A stretch of 64,000 bases of DNA. It comes from Rhinopomastus cyanomelas (Eukaryota; Chordata; Aves; Bucerotiformes; Rhinopomastidae). How positions within the stretch are numbered: the first letter of the stretch is position 1; each line of letters opens with the position of its first letter. Positions 41,054 through 53,566 of this stretch are shown in pieces. The position numbers and the translations under genes were made by a program. Location: assembly GCA_013400115.1 (NCBI GenBank), contig VXBP01005054.1:558001-622000 (forward strand), in the 5' to 3' direction. The notes beneath the pieces were generated by a model. The model saw nothing but the letters and a program-made list of their open reading frames with translations, made no database searches and was not told the origin of the DNA.

Positions 41054-41061
41054 GTCTGGAG
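41054..41061 (+). repeat. 8-bp target-site duplication, right copy (gtctggag)
   Basis: Exact match to 39207-39214, directly after the right hAT terminus gaacccctg. Confidence 0.9.
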
Positions 41062-44000
41062 AAAATCCATCTAGATACGTCATGTTGGAAGAGCTGTTTG
41101 GTTCTATCCCACCTGGCCAGGAGCACGGATATTTGAGAGCTTCCACACCTTTTTTACCTTCTCAGCAGTCTCAAAACTGTCTGAATAGATTGCTGATATT
41201 TCCCCAAAAACTTTCAAGACCAAAAAAAAATTACCAATCATTATGCTTAGAAACTTTTCAATACATGAGCATCAGAAACCTTTTTTCTGGCCAATGCTTT
41301 CAATCTTGGCAGTGAAAACTTTTGAAAAGCTTGAGAGGAATGCAGATTGTGGGCAAGGGAGAGATAAAGCAAATCTGATGTTATGGGGTTCTTAGAAGAC
41401 ACAGAGCCCAGTTCTTTTGAGCACAGATTAGTATATGATTATCTCAGTCACAACAGCTGACTGCTCTTAAATTGGTCTGAAACGCACCGAGGGAGACAAA
41501 TCTGTATTTTACACTAAAAGACGGGTAAAGTTGAGGAAATGGTGGACTCTGGAATAGACACGTTGCTACACAGCATATGCTGTAAGATAAAAAATCATTT
41601 TACACTGAGTGTCCTTTTTCGGACAGGGAAAAGGAACATTTGGAGCAACCCAGTGGCCTCTTTGACATTCTACAACTACTGCTTGGGGGTAAGATGGAAG
41701 TACTGTGAGCGGCTTTTTCTTTAGAAGTGTGTAAGAAGTAGCCATTTCAATAGTACTTATGGCTGCTGCTTCTTTCAGCTCCCAAGCAATCCTTCCTCTT
41801 TGGCCGCACAAGTAAGCAGTAGATGAAAACCTTGCGGATGGACTTTGTTTCAAAACCAATTTTTGTAGTGGTGCCAAAGGTGCACGTGAGTTGTCTTCAT
41901 TAACTTTAAACCCAAACATTAGATGTTGAAAATGCACATAAGGAGCAGCACTCCTTGAGGCAGTAAGGCTTTGTTCATTATTTCTAAAAGAGCAAGTCGA
42001 TATAATTTGGTAAGTAGCAACTGCAACAACATGGAAGGATTAATACAAGGGGTCTGGCTAGACAGATTCTTACCAAGCTCTACTGGAGTAAACAAGTTAA
42101 CATCAAATTGCATCTCAAAATGGGACTACATCCAAAACATCAGATAGCAGGCAACTCATGCCTTTTCCCTCCGCATGTGTGATTTAAGACTAAATGGGTT
42201 CTGCTTCTCTCTTTGTGACTTCTAAGTAGAGGGTTGGTTGCTTTTTTCCTGCAATTAACAGAATCTCCTCTCTGTGAAACAAAAAACCTATTAGGTTTAG
42301 AAAAGAGATGAACACCCACTGCTTCATCCCTACAGAAATGCACTCTGGAGCCAAGGTACACACCAGTTCTGGCTCTGTGTCACTAAAAACAGCACTAGGT
42401 GCCTTCTACCAGTCTGAGCGCCTTAACTCACTCTTAGCTCCCACTTCCTCAATGATACTCAAGGAATTAGCCGCTGTTTCAGTCAGCACAGCTACATTGC
42501 AAAACCGGTCAGTGAGTTTACCATGTGACTGTGAATCCTTCAAAGGAAGATTGTTCTGCTAGAGGGTTCATAGACATTTTTGTAACACTGGAAAAGTTGA
42601 ACTCACATGGTTTTCAGAAGCACCAAACCGAAGGAAAATAATCACAGAAAATCCAGTATTTCATCCAGTATCTGTTTAGGTATCACTGTAATCAAGTGGG
42701 CAGGGATCTGCACACAGGAATACGCCATTAGCATCCTTTAACACAGGAGTTACATACCAAGCACATTCCTTCAGCACCATCCTTACTCTCGCTGAGTATT
42801 TTTACCTAGGATCCAGCACAACACTTGGTATTTTCTTTCTGAATACACATACAAAACTGCTTATTTTTTCTGCACATTAAATTCCTGGAAATTAAGATCT
42901 TTTCGTAAAGATAACAAGACCAAATGCCAATAACATACCTTCAAAGCAAAGAGAATGCAGTGTGACAACACTTCAGCTAACCATTGACAATGCCACACAT
43001 ATTGCATTCCTCTTCAAAACAGAGAAGATTTATTTTTTAAAAAACTTTCCACTAAGGAGGAAAAGCTCTCTGCTCTTAACACTGAAGGAGCCAAATACCA
43101 CAAACAAACGACAGCAACTACAGTTCAGGAAAAAAAGGAAATTGGGAATTTGTTGTTCTTCAAATGTACGGCGTTCCTGTCTCTATATGAACAGGGAAGA
43201 AGAAAAAACAGAAATAGAGAACCCGGATACTCAGCAGAAACACAAAAATGCCTTCTAAAACACTCCAGTTAGAAAACATTTTTACTTTACACTTTTATAA
43301 ACATCATCAGCTGATGCAGACTAAGTGCCTCTTGCAGAGCACAAGCCTCCCAGCCAGAAATGTATCCTACTGCCAGCACGATGACCTAATCCTCCATGTA
43401 TCTGGAAAGCTAGAATATTCATTAGCTGAGAGAACTGTATCATCGTTCATACACACTGCAAATCTGCTGCTCAGATGGCCTCGTTGGGAGCAACACAATT
43501 CCGTTCATAGACGCAGGATTTTGGTCAAGGCTTTTAAAGTACAAGGTCACAAGACTTGTTATAAGTTCTGCTCATTAAATGCGTACCAAGTTGTTGGAAT
43601 TGATGCAGTCCTCTCTCCTGACTGCATCTGGTATTACTGGGGTTTTTGTTCAGTTTTTTTGTGAAGAAGTTTTGAGAAGTTTTTTTTCCCCTGAGGGGCA
43701 CAAACATACTTAGTCACTTTAGTCAGACAGTGGGCAGGCTGTATCTGCCTTGCTGAGCAAAATGCTCCTTTTCCTTCCTCTTCTCTTACCCAAAAGCAGC
43801 CAAGGGTAAATAGGAATTGTCCTTTTATCCTGGGGGGGTTTAGGTGGTATTACCTAGAATGTGAAGGCCAAAACACACAAAAGAAATACAATCAATGGAA
43901 GTCAATCTAATTAAGACTTACACTACAGTTTAATAGCTGAGAACAGTGAAGCTACCCAGGGATACACACGTCACTTCCTGTGAAAGCATTTTTCCCTTTT

Positions 44001-44524
44001 GCAATGAAGAGATGAAATGAGCACACCTCAGTGACACAGAAGGATGGAGAGGATGATGCTAAATAAAGGACAGCCATGGGGATCAATAAGGAGACACTGG
44101 ACAGTAGCAAACTTAACTCCAACCTATTTTTAATTAAAAACATTTGCTCCTGCTATAACTTCAAGTTTTAGGCTTATACTTCCAAAACCAGATAAGAAAA
44201 TGGAACCACCAATGTTTTTTAACTATGCCTTCTCTTAATCACTTCCTAGAGGACATAAATGTTTAAAAGTTCTCCAGTACCCTGGTATTCCAAAAAAAAA
44301 GCAAAAGAAACAGGCACAGCTCATTAACGGAAAGTTGAATCCAAGTGTACAGAGATCTTAAGAGAGGTTTGGGTTATTTAAAGGTAGCAAAGAGTTCACA
44401 GTACAAACTGTAATGCAAACTCATGGTATTTAATACCATCTTCAATATCTTTCTTTTTAGTCTTCCAGGTAAAAAATGAACAGCAATTAATTAACTTGCA
44501 TTTTTTAACCTTTTCCTCAATGTT
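41062..44524. other. AT-rich non-coding stretch
   Basis: No gene or repeat recognised. The longest open frames (123 and 138 codons) have no family resemblance and no splice context. Confidence 0.45.
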
Positions 44525-44580
44525 ATCATAGGATCATAGGATGTTAGGGGTTGGAAGGGACCCAAGAGATCATCGAGTAT
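44525..44580 (-). repeat. CR1 tail fragment
   Basis: Plus text cataggatcataggatgtta then gttggaagggaccc followed by agatcatcgag is the extreme 3' end of a CR1; it stops abruptly. Confidence 0.75.
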
Positions 44581-44739
44581 GGTTTAAACATACAAACTCC
44601 ATACTTTGTGATGACATTGATGCCATTTTCATGTAATCACTGTGGTACATGTCTGATAATAGCCACAGTGAGTGATGATGTTTCACTGCATTAATAAAAC
44701 TATACTCTTGCTGGAAACCTTACAGCCTTGACATGTCAT

Positions 44740-45705
44740 AGAATCACAAAATGACAGAATTGTAGGGATTGGAAGGGACCTCTGGAGACCATCTAGTCTA
44801 GACCATCTCCCTCTGACAAAAGCAAGATCTCCTGCAGTAGGTCACTCAGGAAGGCATCCAGGGAGGGTCTGAAAGTCTCCAAAGGGGACTCCACAACCTC
44901 TTTGGGCAGCCTGTTCCAGTCTCTGACACTCTCACTCTAAAAAACCTTTTCCTTACGTTCAGAGGGAACCTCCTATGCTCCAATTTGTACCCATCCTATC
45001 ACAGAGCACCACTGAAAAGAGACCAACCCCTTCTTGACACCCAACCCTCACATATTTGTGGACATTAATATGATACCCTCTCAGCTTTCTCTTCTCTGGA
45101 CTAAACAGCCCCAGTTCTCTCAGCCTTTCCTCATAGGAGAGATGTTCAAGTCCCTTAATCATCCTTGTAGCTGTCTTTGAGCAGTTCCCTGCCTCTCTTG
45201 AACTGGAAAGCTCAACACTGGACACAGTACTCCAGGCACGGTCTCACCAGGGCAGAGCAGAGGAAAAGGAGAACCTCCCTAGACCTGCCTGACACACTTT
45301 TCTTGATGCACCCCAGGAAACCATTGGCTTTCTTTGCCACAAGGGCACACTGCTGTTCACTGGGTGACTGTCCATGAGCATTCCAAGGACTTATCCCATG
45401 GGGCTGCTTTCCAGCAAGACAACCCTTAATCTGTAGTGGTGCCTGGAGTTGTTCCTCCCCAGATGCAGGACTCTGTATTTGTCCTTGTTGAATTTCATTA
45501 GGTTACCCTTTGCCCAGCTCTCCAGGCTGTCTGGATCTCACTGGACAGCAGCACAGCCTTCTGGTTTAATCATCCATTCCTCCCAGTTTTAAATCACCAG
45601 CAAACTGGCTGAGGGTACATGCAATCTCCTCATCTGGATTGCTGATGTGTTGAACAGGACAGGGCTGAGTACTGACCCCTGTGGAACGCAGGACAGTCTG
45701 AAACA
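44740..45705 (-). mobile_element. CR1 LINE 3' half
   Basis: Minus-strand CR1 of nearly 1 kb. The tail at the low end reads catagaatcacaaaatgaca and then gattggaagggacctctgga. The frame at 44959-45225 reads ATRMIKGLEHLSYEERLREL. Further up, plus text such as ctccaggctgtctggatctc and gtactgacccctgtggaacg matches the middle of ORF2. It is 5'-truncated and carries stops. Confidence 0.9.
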
Positions 45706-46095
45706 CATGACAGTAAAGAAGAAAGAAAAAGCTAGGCAAAAATCCTCAGAGCTTTAGATGAGCCAAAATCTTGTTTATAGAGATAACCATGTCAGAACAT
45801 ACTCGACTGTTTGGGGTTTGGAGAGACTAAAAACTCCTGTGGACTGGGTGCCGTCAAGAACAACTGCTGGCTGCCTTCCAGAAATGCTATTCCTACGACA
45901 TGAAAGACTCAAATTCCTGGAGCATTAATGCACATTTTGCTGCTTTTTGCAGCTTCCACTCCAAGTGCCCATCTGACTGAAAACTGGAGCATCATTTAAA
46001 ATGGCATGTTTGGTTGGTTTACATACGTAAAACACTACATACAGGCATCGAAATATAAAACATGTAACTGAGAACTTCCTTCAACAGCGCTGCTC

Positions 46096-46200
46096 GTTTT
46101 GGTACTTCACTAGGTCACTGCACTGATGAACAGACTAGACACAGCTCAACATCTGTTTTGGTACTTCACTAGGTCACTGCACTGATGAACAGACTAGACA
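46096..46200 (+). repeat. Tandem duplication, 46-bp units at 59-bp period
   Basis: The block beginning gttttggtacttcactaggt and ending gaacagactagaca occurs at 46096-46141 and again, identically, at 46155-46200, separated by 13 bp (cagctcaacatct). Absence of differences suggests a recent event or an assembly artefact. Confidence 0.9.
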
Positions 46201-49200
46201 AACTTCGTTACTTGTCTAAAAAGGTTCTTGTAGGAAAAAATGACGCATGCAACCAACTTGCAAGTACACTCACACATCACCCCAACAAGTACACAAAACC
46301 ACAAACTCTTCAATTACAGCTATACTGTCACATTCCAGTTAGCCCACGGAAGCTACAGAGTACTTCATGATTTTACTACAGACAAACCTTCCAGGCTCAT
46401 CACTCCCTCCCTCACTACACTAAATGGATAAATGAGTTAAATTCTTGGTTCCTTTCCTTGCATCTTCCAACTGTTTCCTCCTTTTTGCTGTTATGTGTTT
46501 GTTTCGCTGTAAATGTGCCTCTTTATAACTTTGTAGCCATCTTTTGCTGCATAAATCACAGGTCTAAATCCCACTTCATGTTATGGCAATGACAACGCTC
46601 TTCCCAGTTGTGCTTTTGAAAGGGTCAAGATAACGGACCACAAGTACAAGAGTGAAGCACATGGAAACCAAAATGCACCTAGTAGTTCCAAATACAGATG
46701 TTCCAACTTGCAATTAGACAAGTTTCCTTCCTTAACACTCAGCTTGGAAAGATGGCATTTCCCCAGGCAGCCAAGTGGGAAATTCTCTTTCCACATGGTA
46801 TAATTTGTTTGAGTAGTTCTACCCTTAATGGTCTGCCCAGTTCTGCCTCAAAACCTTTTCCTCTGTGCCTTAATTGGCTCAATCCATGCTACTTTAATTC
46901 TTTCCCTCCTTGACTGCCAAGAGCTCTTTCATACTGTTTACTATGCAGCTCATTTAATCACACCCTAGAGTGCAGTACATCTGAAGTACCCTTCACTTCC
47001 ACATAGCAGAGGCCACATCCTTACATCTCAAAGGATCGAGAGGTGGGTGCTGGCAGGGAACAGTCCTACCATTTACAACAAGCCACACTCCCAGCATAAG
47101 TCAGGCCCAAAGATTCCTTACCATTTACAGCACTCAGCAGGCCACAGGACGCTGGCTTTTCCCCTTGGGTCTGGGTATTTGCTTCCACTGCAGCACTTTA
47201 AGTGCATAAGTCCTGTTCTAATACTGCTTTTTCCATGTTCGCAATTACTGCCAAAGCCACAGACATGCTGTGTGACCAGGATCGACAGGCCATACACACA
47301 GCTAAAAGGAGGTTAAGTAGATGCCCGCAACCCACTTCTTATGAAAAGTTAGTCTACATCATGGATAATTTGAGAGTCCCATGTATTGAGTAAACACAAG
47401 TTAAATAAACTGTGGCCAAATAAATTTCAGCTCTTGGGAAAATTGCCGCAGACAGCTACATTTCCAGTGTTCAACAGATAACCCCATTCTGCCTCTGTGG
47501 GACTATTAAAATAAAAGTTACTCGGAACTGAGACGCAGCTGTAACGAAAAAATGTTTTTGCTTGAATTGTGCGAAGTTGTAATTAAAAAGTGGGTTTGTG
47601 TATCTAATTGTTATGCTCCTGCAATGTATCTCATCATCCATGATGCAGTTTTTCAATTGGATTAGTAGAGCTTCCTTAACTGTTCTTAAACTAAACCATC
47701 TCAAAAAATACAGCTATGAAAACTTTTCTGACATAAAATGTCTGAATAAAACAGCGGTGAAAATCCATCTGAGAAAATGTGAAGAGAGAAAACTTCACCT
47801 AACTCTCCTGCAGTTGTCAGTGCCCTCTGCTTATCTAGGATGCCTACCGAGAAACACTAGCCAGTGGGAAGACACGCAAATATACATCAATTGTACAAAG
47901 ATCAGCCATCCTGAGAAAGAATAATTTTCATAACTATCTCCCCACACTAACATTTTCTTCCACTGAGGGTCTAGGCTTTTCCCACTTTTAAAAAGCTATG
48001 AGAAAAACACCTGCATAGAGCAGTCATGATAGTAAACAGGTATGAAGTGGACATGTAAACTTTGACTACTAAGCACACAAATATGCATATCAGCTCCCTG
48101 GACAAAGGGCAGAATTAACGTTCCATATCTACTTGTGTAAATGACACAGATGAAAATGCTCCTGGTAATTCTGATGGAACTACTCTATCTCATGTGGTAT
48201 TTGCTCAGCGGTTTTACAGACATTCTTCCCTTATCTTGTTAGGATAATGGATTACAGTTGGGTATAAAAAGCTGCATGCAGTAACAACTTGCACATTTGA
48301 GGAAATGATAAACTGTTCAAGCTGCTTTCATGTCCTTTTCCAGATGAATGGTGAAAAAGGAAAATGGAGAATAAACACTGTGCTACTGATTTCAGATATT
48401 ATCCACAAAAACTATGCAGAAACCTCTAGAACAACAAAGCCCGTATCTGCCCCGCTATTCTTCACAGGATAAAACAGAACTTAGAAAATAAATCGTGTGC
48501 TTCTCAAAGAAGAAACACGAGAAAACAGCAAACACAGATTCTGGTTGTGCCATTCCAACTGAACTTAACACATGTTCTAACAACATTAAATCACAATGGA
48601 AGATGGATACATGATACCAAGCAAATGAAGCAAAATTGAAAAGGATTCCTTTTAAAAAAAAGTCAATTTAATCATACTCTGTTAAAACTTTTCAAGGCTA
48701 TCATCTGTGAAAGACTCAGATACGAGTAATAAATACCCCAAGTGTTTAGTACTGTTCTGGAGCAACAATGCATCATGCAGGTAGTGCCCAAGAAAATAAT
48801 TCTTCACTCGCTTTGAAAGATCTGAGCAGTTCTTGAGTTTCACCCCGAGTGTTGGATCGACAAATGACAGCAGAAGCATTTCAAGTTTTAATCTGCACTG
48901 TCGTAATACACAAAAGCAGTTTAGGAGACTCAAGTCAGTACCTAGGGTAGAGTTGCTTCCATAGTTACTAACTTTTAATACCACACTGAGATTTAGGACA
49001 AGCAAGTACAATAAGCTCTGCCCACAGAAGAGAAAACAAAATTCAGTTTCTTTCTTCTTATCAGTAATTATTTTGGGGATCTCGCTTAATTAAAAAGAAA
49101 CCTTCAGCATACTGCACAACAGAAAAATTAATTTCTAGTCTACAGACAAAAAATGGTGAGATTCTTTAACCACTTTGCAGCAGTAAGTTTAAAAAATACA

Positions 49201-52200
49201 GATAAAATTCTTCCAGCATCATCTAGCGACATTACAACAGCTACACAAGGAAATGGTTACTCCTGACACTTTGCAGGCGCAGAGCTCAGTGGGACACACT
49301 ATTACATTTATGCTTCTGGTATGAGAAGGTCAAGAGAGCAAGGTTCAGGCTTGAGATCCATTTACTACTGATCTCTGGCCTCCATTGCTATTTGCTGTCC
49401 CCAACCACTTATCAGAAAATGAAGCTGACCAAACAGATGGAGAAAGCCTTGCCTAGGAGTAGCAAGATCTTACCAAATCAAAATAATTATACTCTGATGT
49501 CTTAAGAATCAAGAGTTTTACTACTTCTTTCAAAAACTATCAGCAGGAAAAGTCAAAACAAAGCTTTGAGCAAGGTGTCAGGATGGCCAGCAATAGGTTC
49601 CTAACAGCAATTCTAGGCTCTTCGAGGCCATGTTTTACTTAAGGAAATTTTATTCTCAATTTCCCATTGCCTCCTACAGCCCTCCTGTAATTTTTGGGAA
49701 TATGCATTATTCACACAGGTTAATTAATTTGCTTCTGAGATCGGACAGAGGAGAAGAGCATGAGGATTCCTTTCTGATGTGAGTCATCATCTTGGAAACT
49801 CCCAACTTCCTCTCTGACTCTTAAACCAAGGGCCAAGAGCACTGAGTAAGTATGTAGCTCATAGTTGCAGGGAGAGGTGACCTGCCGCTACAAATAATTA
49901 CTACAGGTTCCAAAGCCTTTTTTCAAATATGGAACAAGACCAGAAAACTTAATTCTTCATGGGTGGCTGGATATGGGAAGCCAACCAAAAGGACACTATG
50001 TTAAAGAGATGAAGGGCAGATGAAAATAACTGCCTGTTAGTTTTGTTGCAAAGAGACAGCTGAGGCCGGGCTTGTAGATGTTAATGACACTTTAACTGAC
50101 AAGCTCACAGTTTGTACCTTACACAGTATTAAGTAAAACCTATTTTATCATATAAAACTGCCATCCCACTAAATCTCAAGCTTCTCCTAAGAGTACCTTC
50201 ACACTATTACTAAATCTAAGTATTACAAAATTGCCAAGTAAAACCAGTTAAATATAAGGAATGGCAGAGCATGGAAATAGGCAGGGAAATTCAAAAGGAA
50301 AAAACATAAAGACACATTTGTTTTATGACATTGTCCTCCTGGTGTATTAACCAGCATTAGCAAACCACATTTTAGCAAGGGTTTCTTATTTTACATGGTC
50401 AGATACCTTCTACCCAGGTGCCTGAGGACAGTGGTAATTCAGAACAAACAGCAAGACTAGCTGAAGAACATGATCACTGTTTTATCCATTTCCTTACACG
50501 AGACAGGAATTACTTTCATAGGAGTTTCACGCTACCTTATTCCACGTCATTACCTTGAACACTACAGCCCAAGTTCTTAATTTTTCATCCTGTTCACCTT
50601 AGTTTCAGCAGGCATCTCTCAAATAAGAAAAGCAAAAGCAGTCTTTCAGGTTTCAGTATCCACTGGACTCACTCTGAACAATGACTGAAATCTAATTTTC
50701 ATGACCAAAAAGAAGCAAGAGTGAGGAGAGATTGCACAGCACCAATCACTGACTTCTACTACTACATGAAGGTGGCTCAGTACCCAAACAAGTTCTCAAG
50801 TTGAACTGTACTGTTTCCCTTGGAATTTGACCTTGAGTGCCCGAGGGCTTTGAGAAAACACTTGAACTTCTCCATTCCTTAGTTTGCTCTAATAAAATTG
50901 TATATACACAAGCTTATCAAAGCACTTTAATTATGAAGACTAGTGATACAAACTGATATTAAAAAAGGAATTTGTTAACACCAACTCTCAGTTCAGCTTG
51001 TAACGAAAAGCTGAATGCATGGCTCGCACTTAGGGATGAAAGCAAACTCATTTGGGCTGAACCAACCCCACAAAACAACAGTCACACGGAAGACCCTGTA
51101 TTTTAAAACCCAGATCGGCAATCACAGCCATGTCTGCCTAAAAACAATCCTTAAGTCATGTAGCTGGTGCAGGAATTGCAGCTAGACAGCAGCAGCCACT
51201 GGAGACACTGTGGCATTATCCAGCTCCCTAAATACAGTTCAGCTCTATGGGAACACACCAAACATTCTCAGACGCTCTGCCCTTCACTTTACAAACGCTC
51301 CATAAATAACGGTTAGGCATCTAATGGGGGAGAGATGGAGAAACGTGACACATACTGGTGGCCCTCAGTATAATGTAAAATACAATGTAATATCAGCTAA
51401 TAGAACTAACCTAAGCGCCTCAATAACTCAAGACTGTTTCCTCAGTGGTATCCAGTTGGTGAAATACACGTTTTGGACAATGTGCTATGCAGGGAGAAGT
51501 CAGTAACAGTCAACCCACAGAGCAGAGATGTAGATGTGCAACAAATAACTCAAGCATGCTTGAAAGTCAAAAGCATTAAGCAAAAGAAAGATGGAGAGAA
51601 ACTTTAATAATTATTCTTTTTGGTGCTGTCTTTCACCTTTGTCTGCTCAGGGGACAGACTTGGATTTTCAGATAGAAAAATTTTACATGTGGATTTTTTT
51701 ATCTTCGGCAAACTAGTAGACTGTAGAACCAAAGTTCTGGATTGTAAGAGATTTTAGTCAGCTTGTCTTCTTCAACTGACAAGCCCTAATTAAATATATT
51801 TAGAAGAATTCTTTTCCTCCCATCACACCTCAATTAGCCCGTTCTAGAATGGTTTAACCACTCCTTTTGGCTTAGCTTAGAGAAATAAATATTCCTGTTC
51901 AAGCAAGCTATGGGAGGATGCACATCAATTAAAAAGAAGTAGTGAAGAACAAGGAGCAACATCTCCATCAGCGGACTGTTATGACAGTGAAAGTATTTTG
52001 CTAATAATTCCTAGTTCCAAGACCTGGGAATTAAGAAGTCTGTGAAAAAACTCACCAGTTGTGCCACAACTTTGGAATCAAGCACTCCACAATATAAGGG
52101 TGTTAGTATCTCATGTGTAAATGTCTGGACTGCAAGATACTGCTAACTTCACTTCTCAAGCTTCTTTGAGATGCATCACTGTCAGGGTGTACTCTTCCAG

Positions 52201-53435
52201 TGACCACAACGAGCCGTTTCAGTTGAGCCCCTAAATAAGCGTGTGTGGCCTTAGGAGGAGGTGTATGCCAAAACACTTGCCAGGATCAGATACCATAGAT
52301 GCAGCCCCTTTGATCAGAATCTCAACTTCTCAGCAAACCCAATATCGATGACCTGCACGCCTAAGGAAGGAGTGTGTCATTTGTGAGGCAAAGGCAAGTT
52401 TAGATTTTTCAGAGTCCAGCATTTTGATGTCTCACAATTATATGCCAATGAAAACATATTTCAGGGGAAAGATAGAATAAAATTCAGTAACATTGAGGAT
52501 TTTATGGAACATGTCAGTAATAACATTAACAGAGCTATAGTCATTCTCATTACATTTGTAGCCTCTTGCTCATTTAACAATGCTGCCTGGACAAGCTAAT
52601 TTCAGCAGCTGATCTTTGAGATGATCTTTTTCTTCTATAAATGATCCATTTGAAGACATTCACTAAGACCTTGTTTTCTTTTTCTTTACCCCTTCATGTC
52701 TTCGTGAGAGCTGCTGAAACTGTTTGTTTCAGAAGGAACTAAAAAACCTAAAAGCAGTAAACCAGATACTTATGGTTATTTTTTTAATCTGGGCTCTGAT
52801 TATGATTTGAGCTATTACTGAGTTGTTGTTCTTATTACTAATAAGCTGCTCCTTAGGTGGATTACACTGGTTCATTTCGAAAGAGTAGTTCCTCTTTTGC
52901 CAGGAAGCGGAAGGATGGTGAAAAACTAAACAACTTTTCTGGAAGCTAACTGACAACTGCTTGTGTCTATTCCATAGGATTATTTGAACATGGTATAAAT
53001 AGTGCAGTGTGACATGCAAAAAAACTCCCACGAAAAATCTCCCCTGAGATCTCCCTGTTATAGTCCACATATTCATCTTGGCATTTTCCAACATTTCATA
53101 AACTCATTTTTCTAGTGTGCAGTGGGAGACATGATAGACACTCAGTCTGGAACTGGTACCATTTTGGCACAGTGGGTCCTTCCAGCATGTCATGAAATAG
53201 AAGAGCCTGTTCTACCAAAGGACATAATTTCTATCTCACTGTATTTCTTGTTCCCAGTGACCTTGTTACACAATATCTTCCTCTAAGTGGAAGTCTGGTA
53301 GCTTGCCACTTCAAACAGCCACATACTAAATTAAATAGTGTTCCAAGATCACTCACTTGTCATATCTGTCTTTCATATTTGGCAAAGATTTCATTCTGTG
53401 TTCTAAAACTCTTGGATATGAGCAAGGAGTCTCCT
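46201..53435. other. AT-rich non-coding stretch
   Basis: More than 7 kb without a recognised gene, CR1 tail or tandem array. Scattered open frames up to about 120 codons show no family resemblance. Confidence 0.45.
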
Positions 53436-53566
53436 TTGCTGAAGATGTTCAAGACCCGCTTGGATGTGTTCCTGTGTGACTTGGTCTAGGTGATCCTGCT
53501 GTTGCAGGGGGATTGGACTAGATGATCTTTCAAGGTCCCTTCTAATCCCTAATGATTCTATGATAA
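53436..53566 (+). mobile_element. CR1 LINE 3' tail
   Basis: Plus-strand: caagacccgcttggatgtgt, gatcctgctgttgcaggggg, ggattggactagatgatctt, ending aatgattctatga. About 130 bp, strongly 5'-truncated. Similar subfamily to the 16.6- and 34.4-kb copies. Confidence 0.9.
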
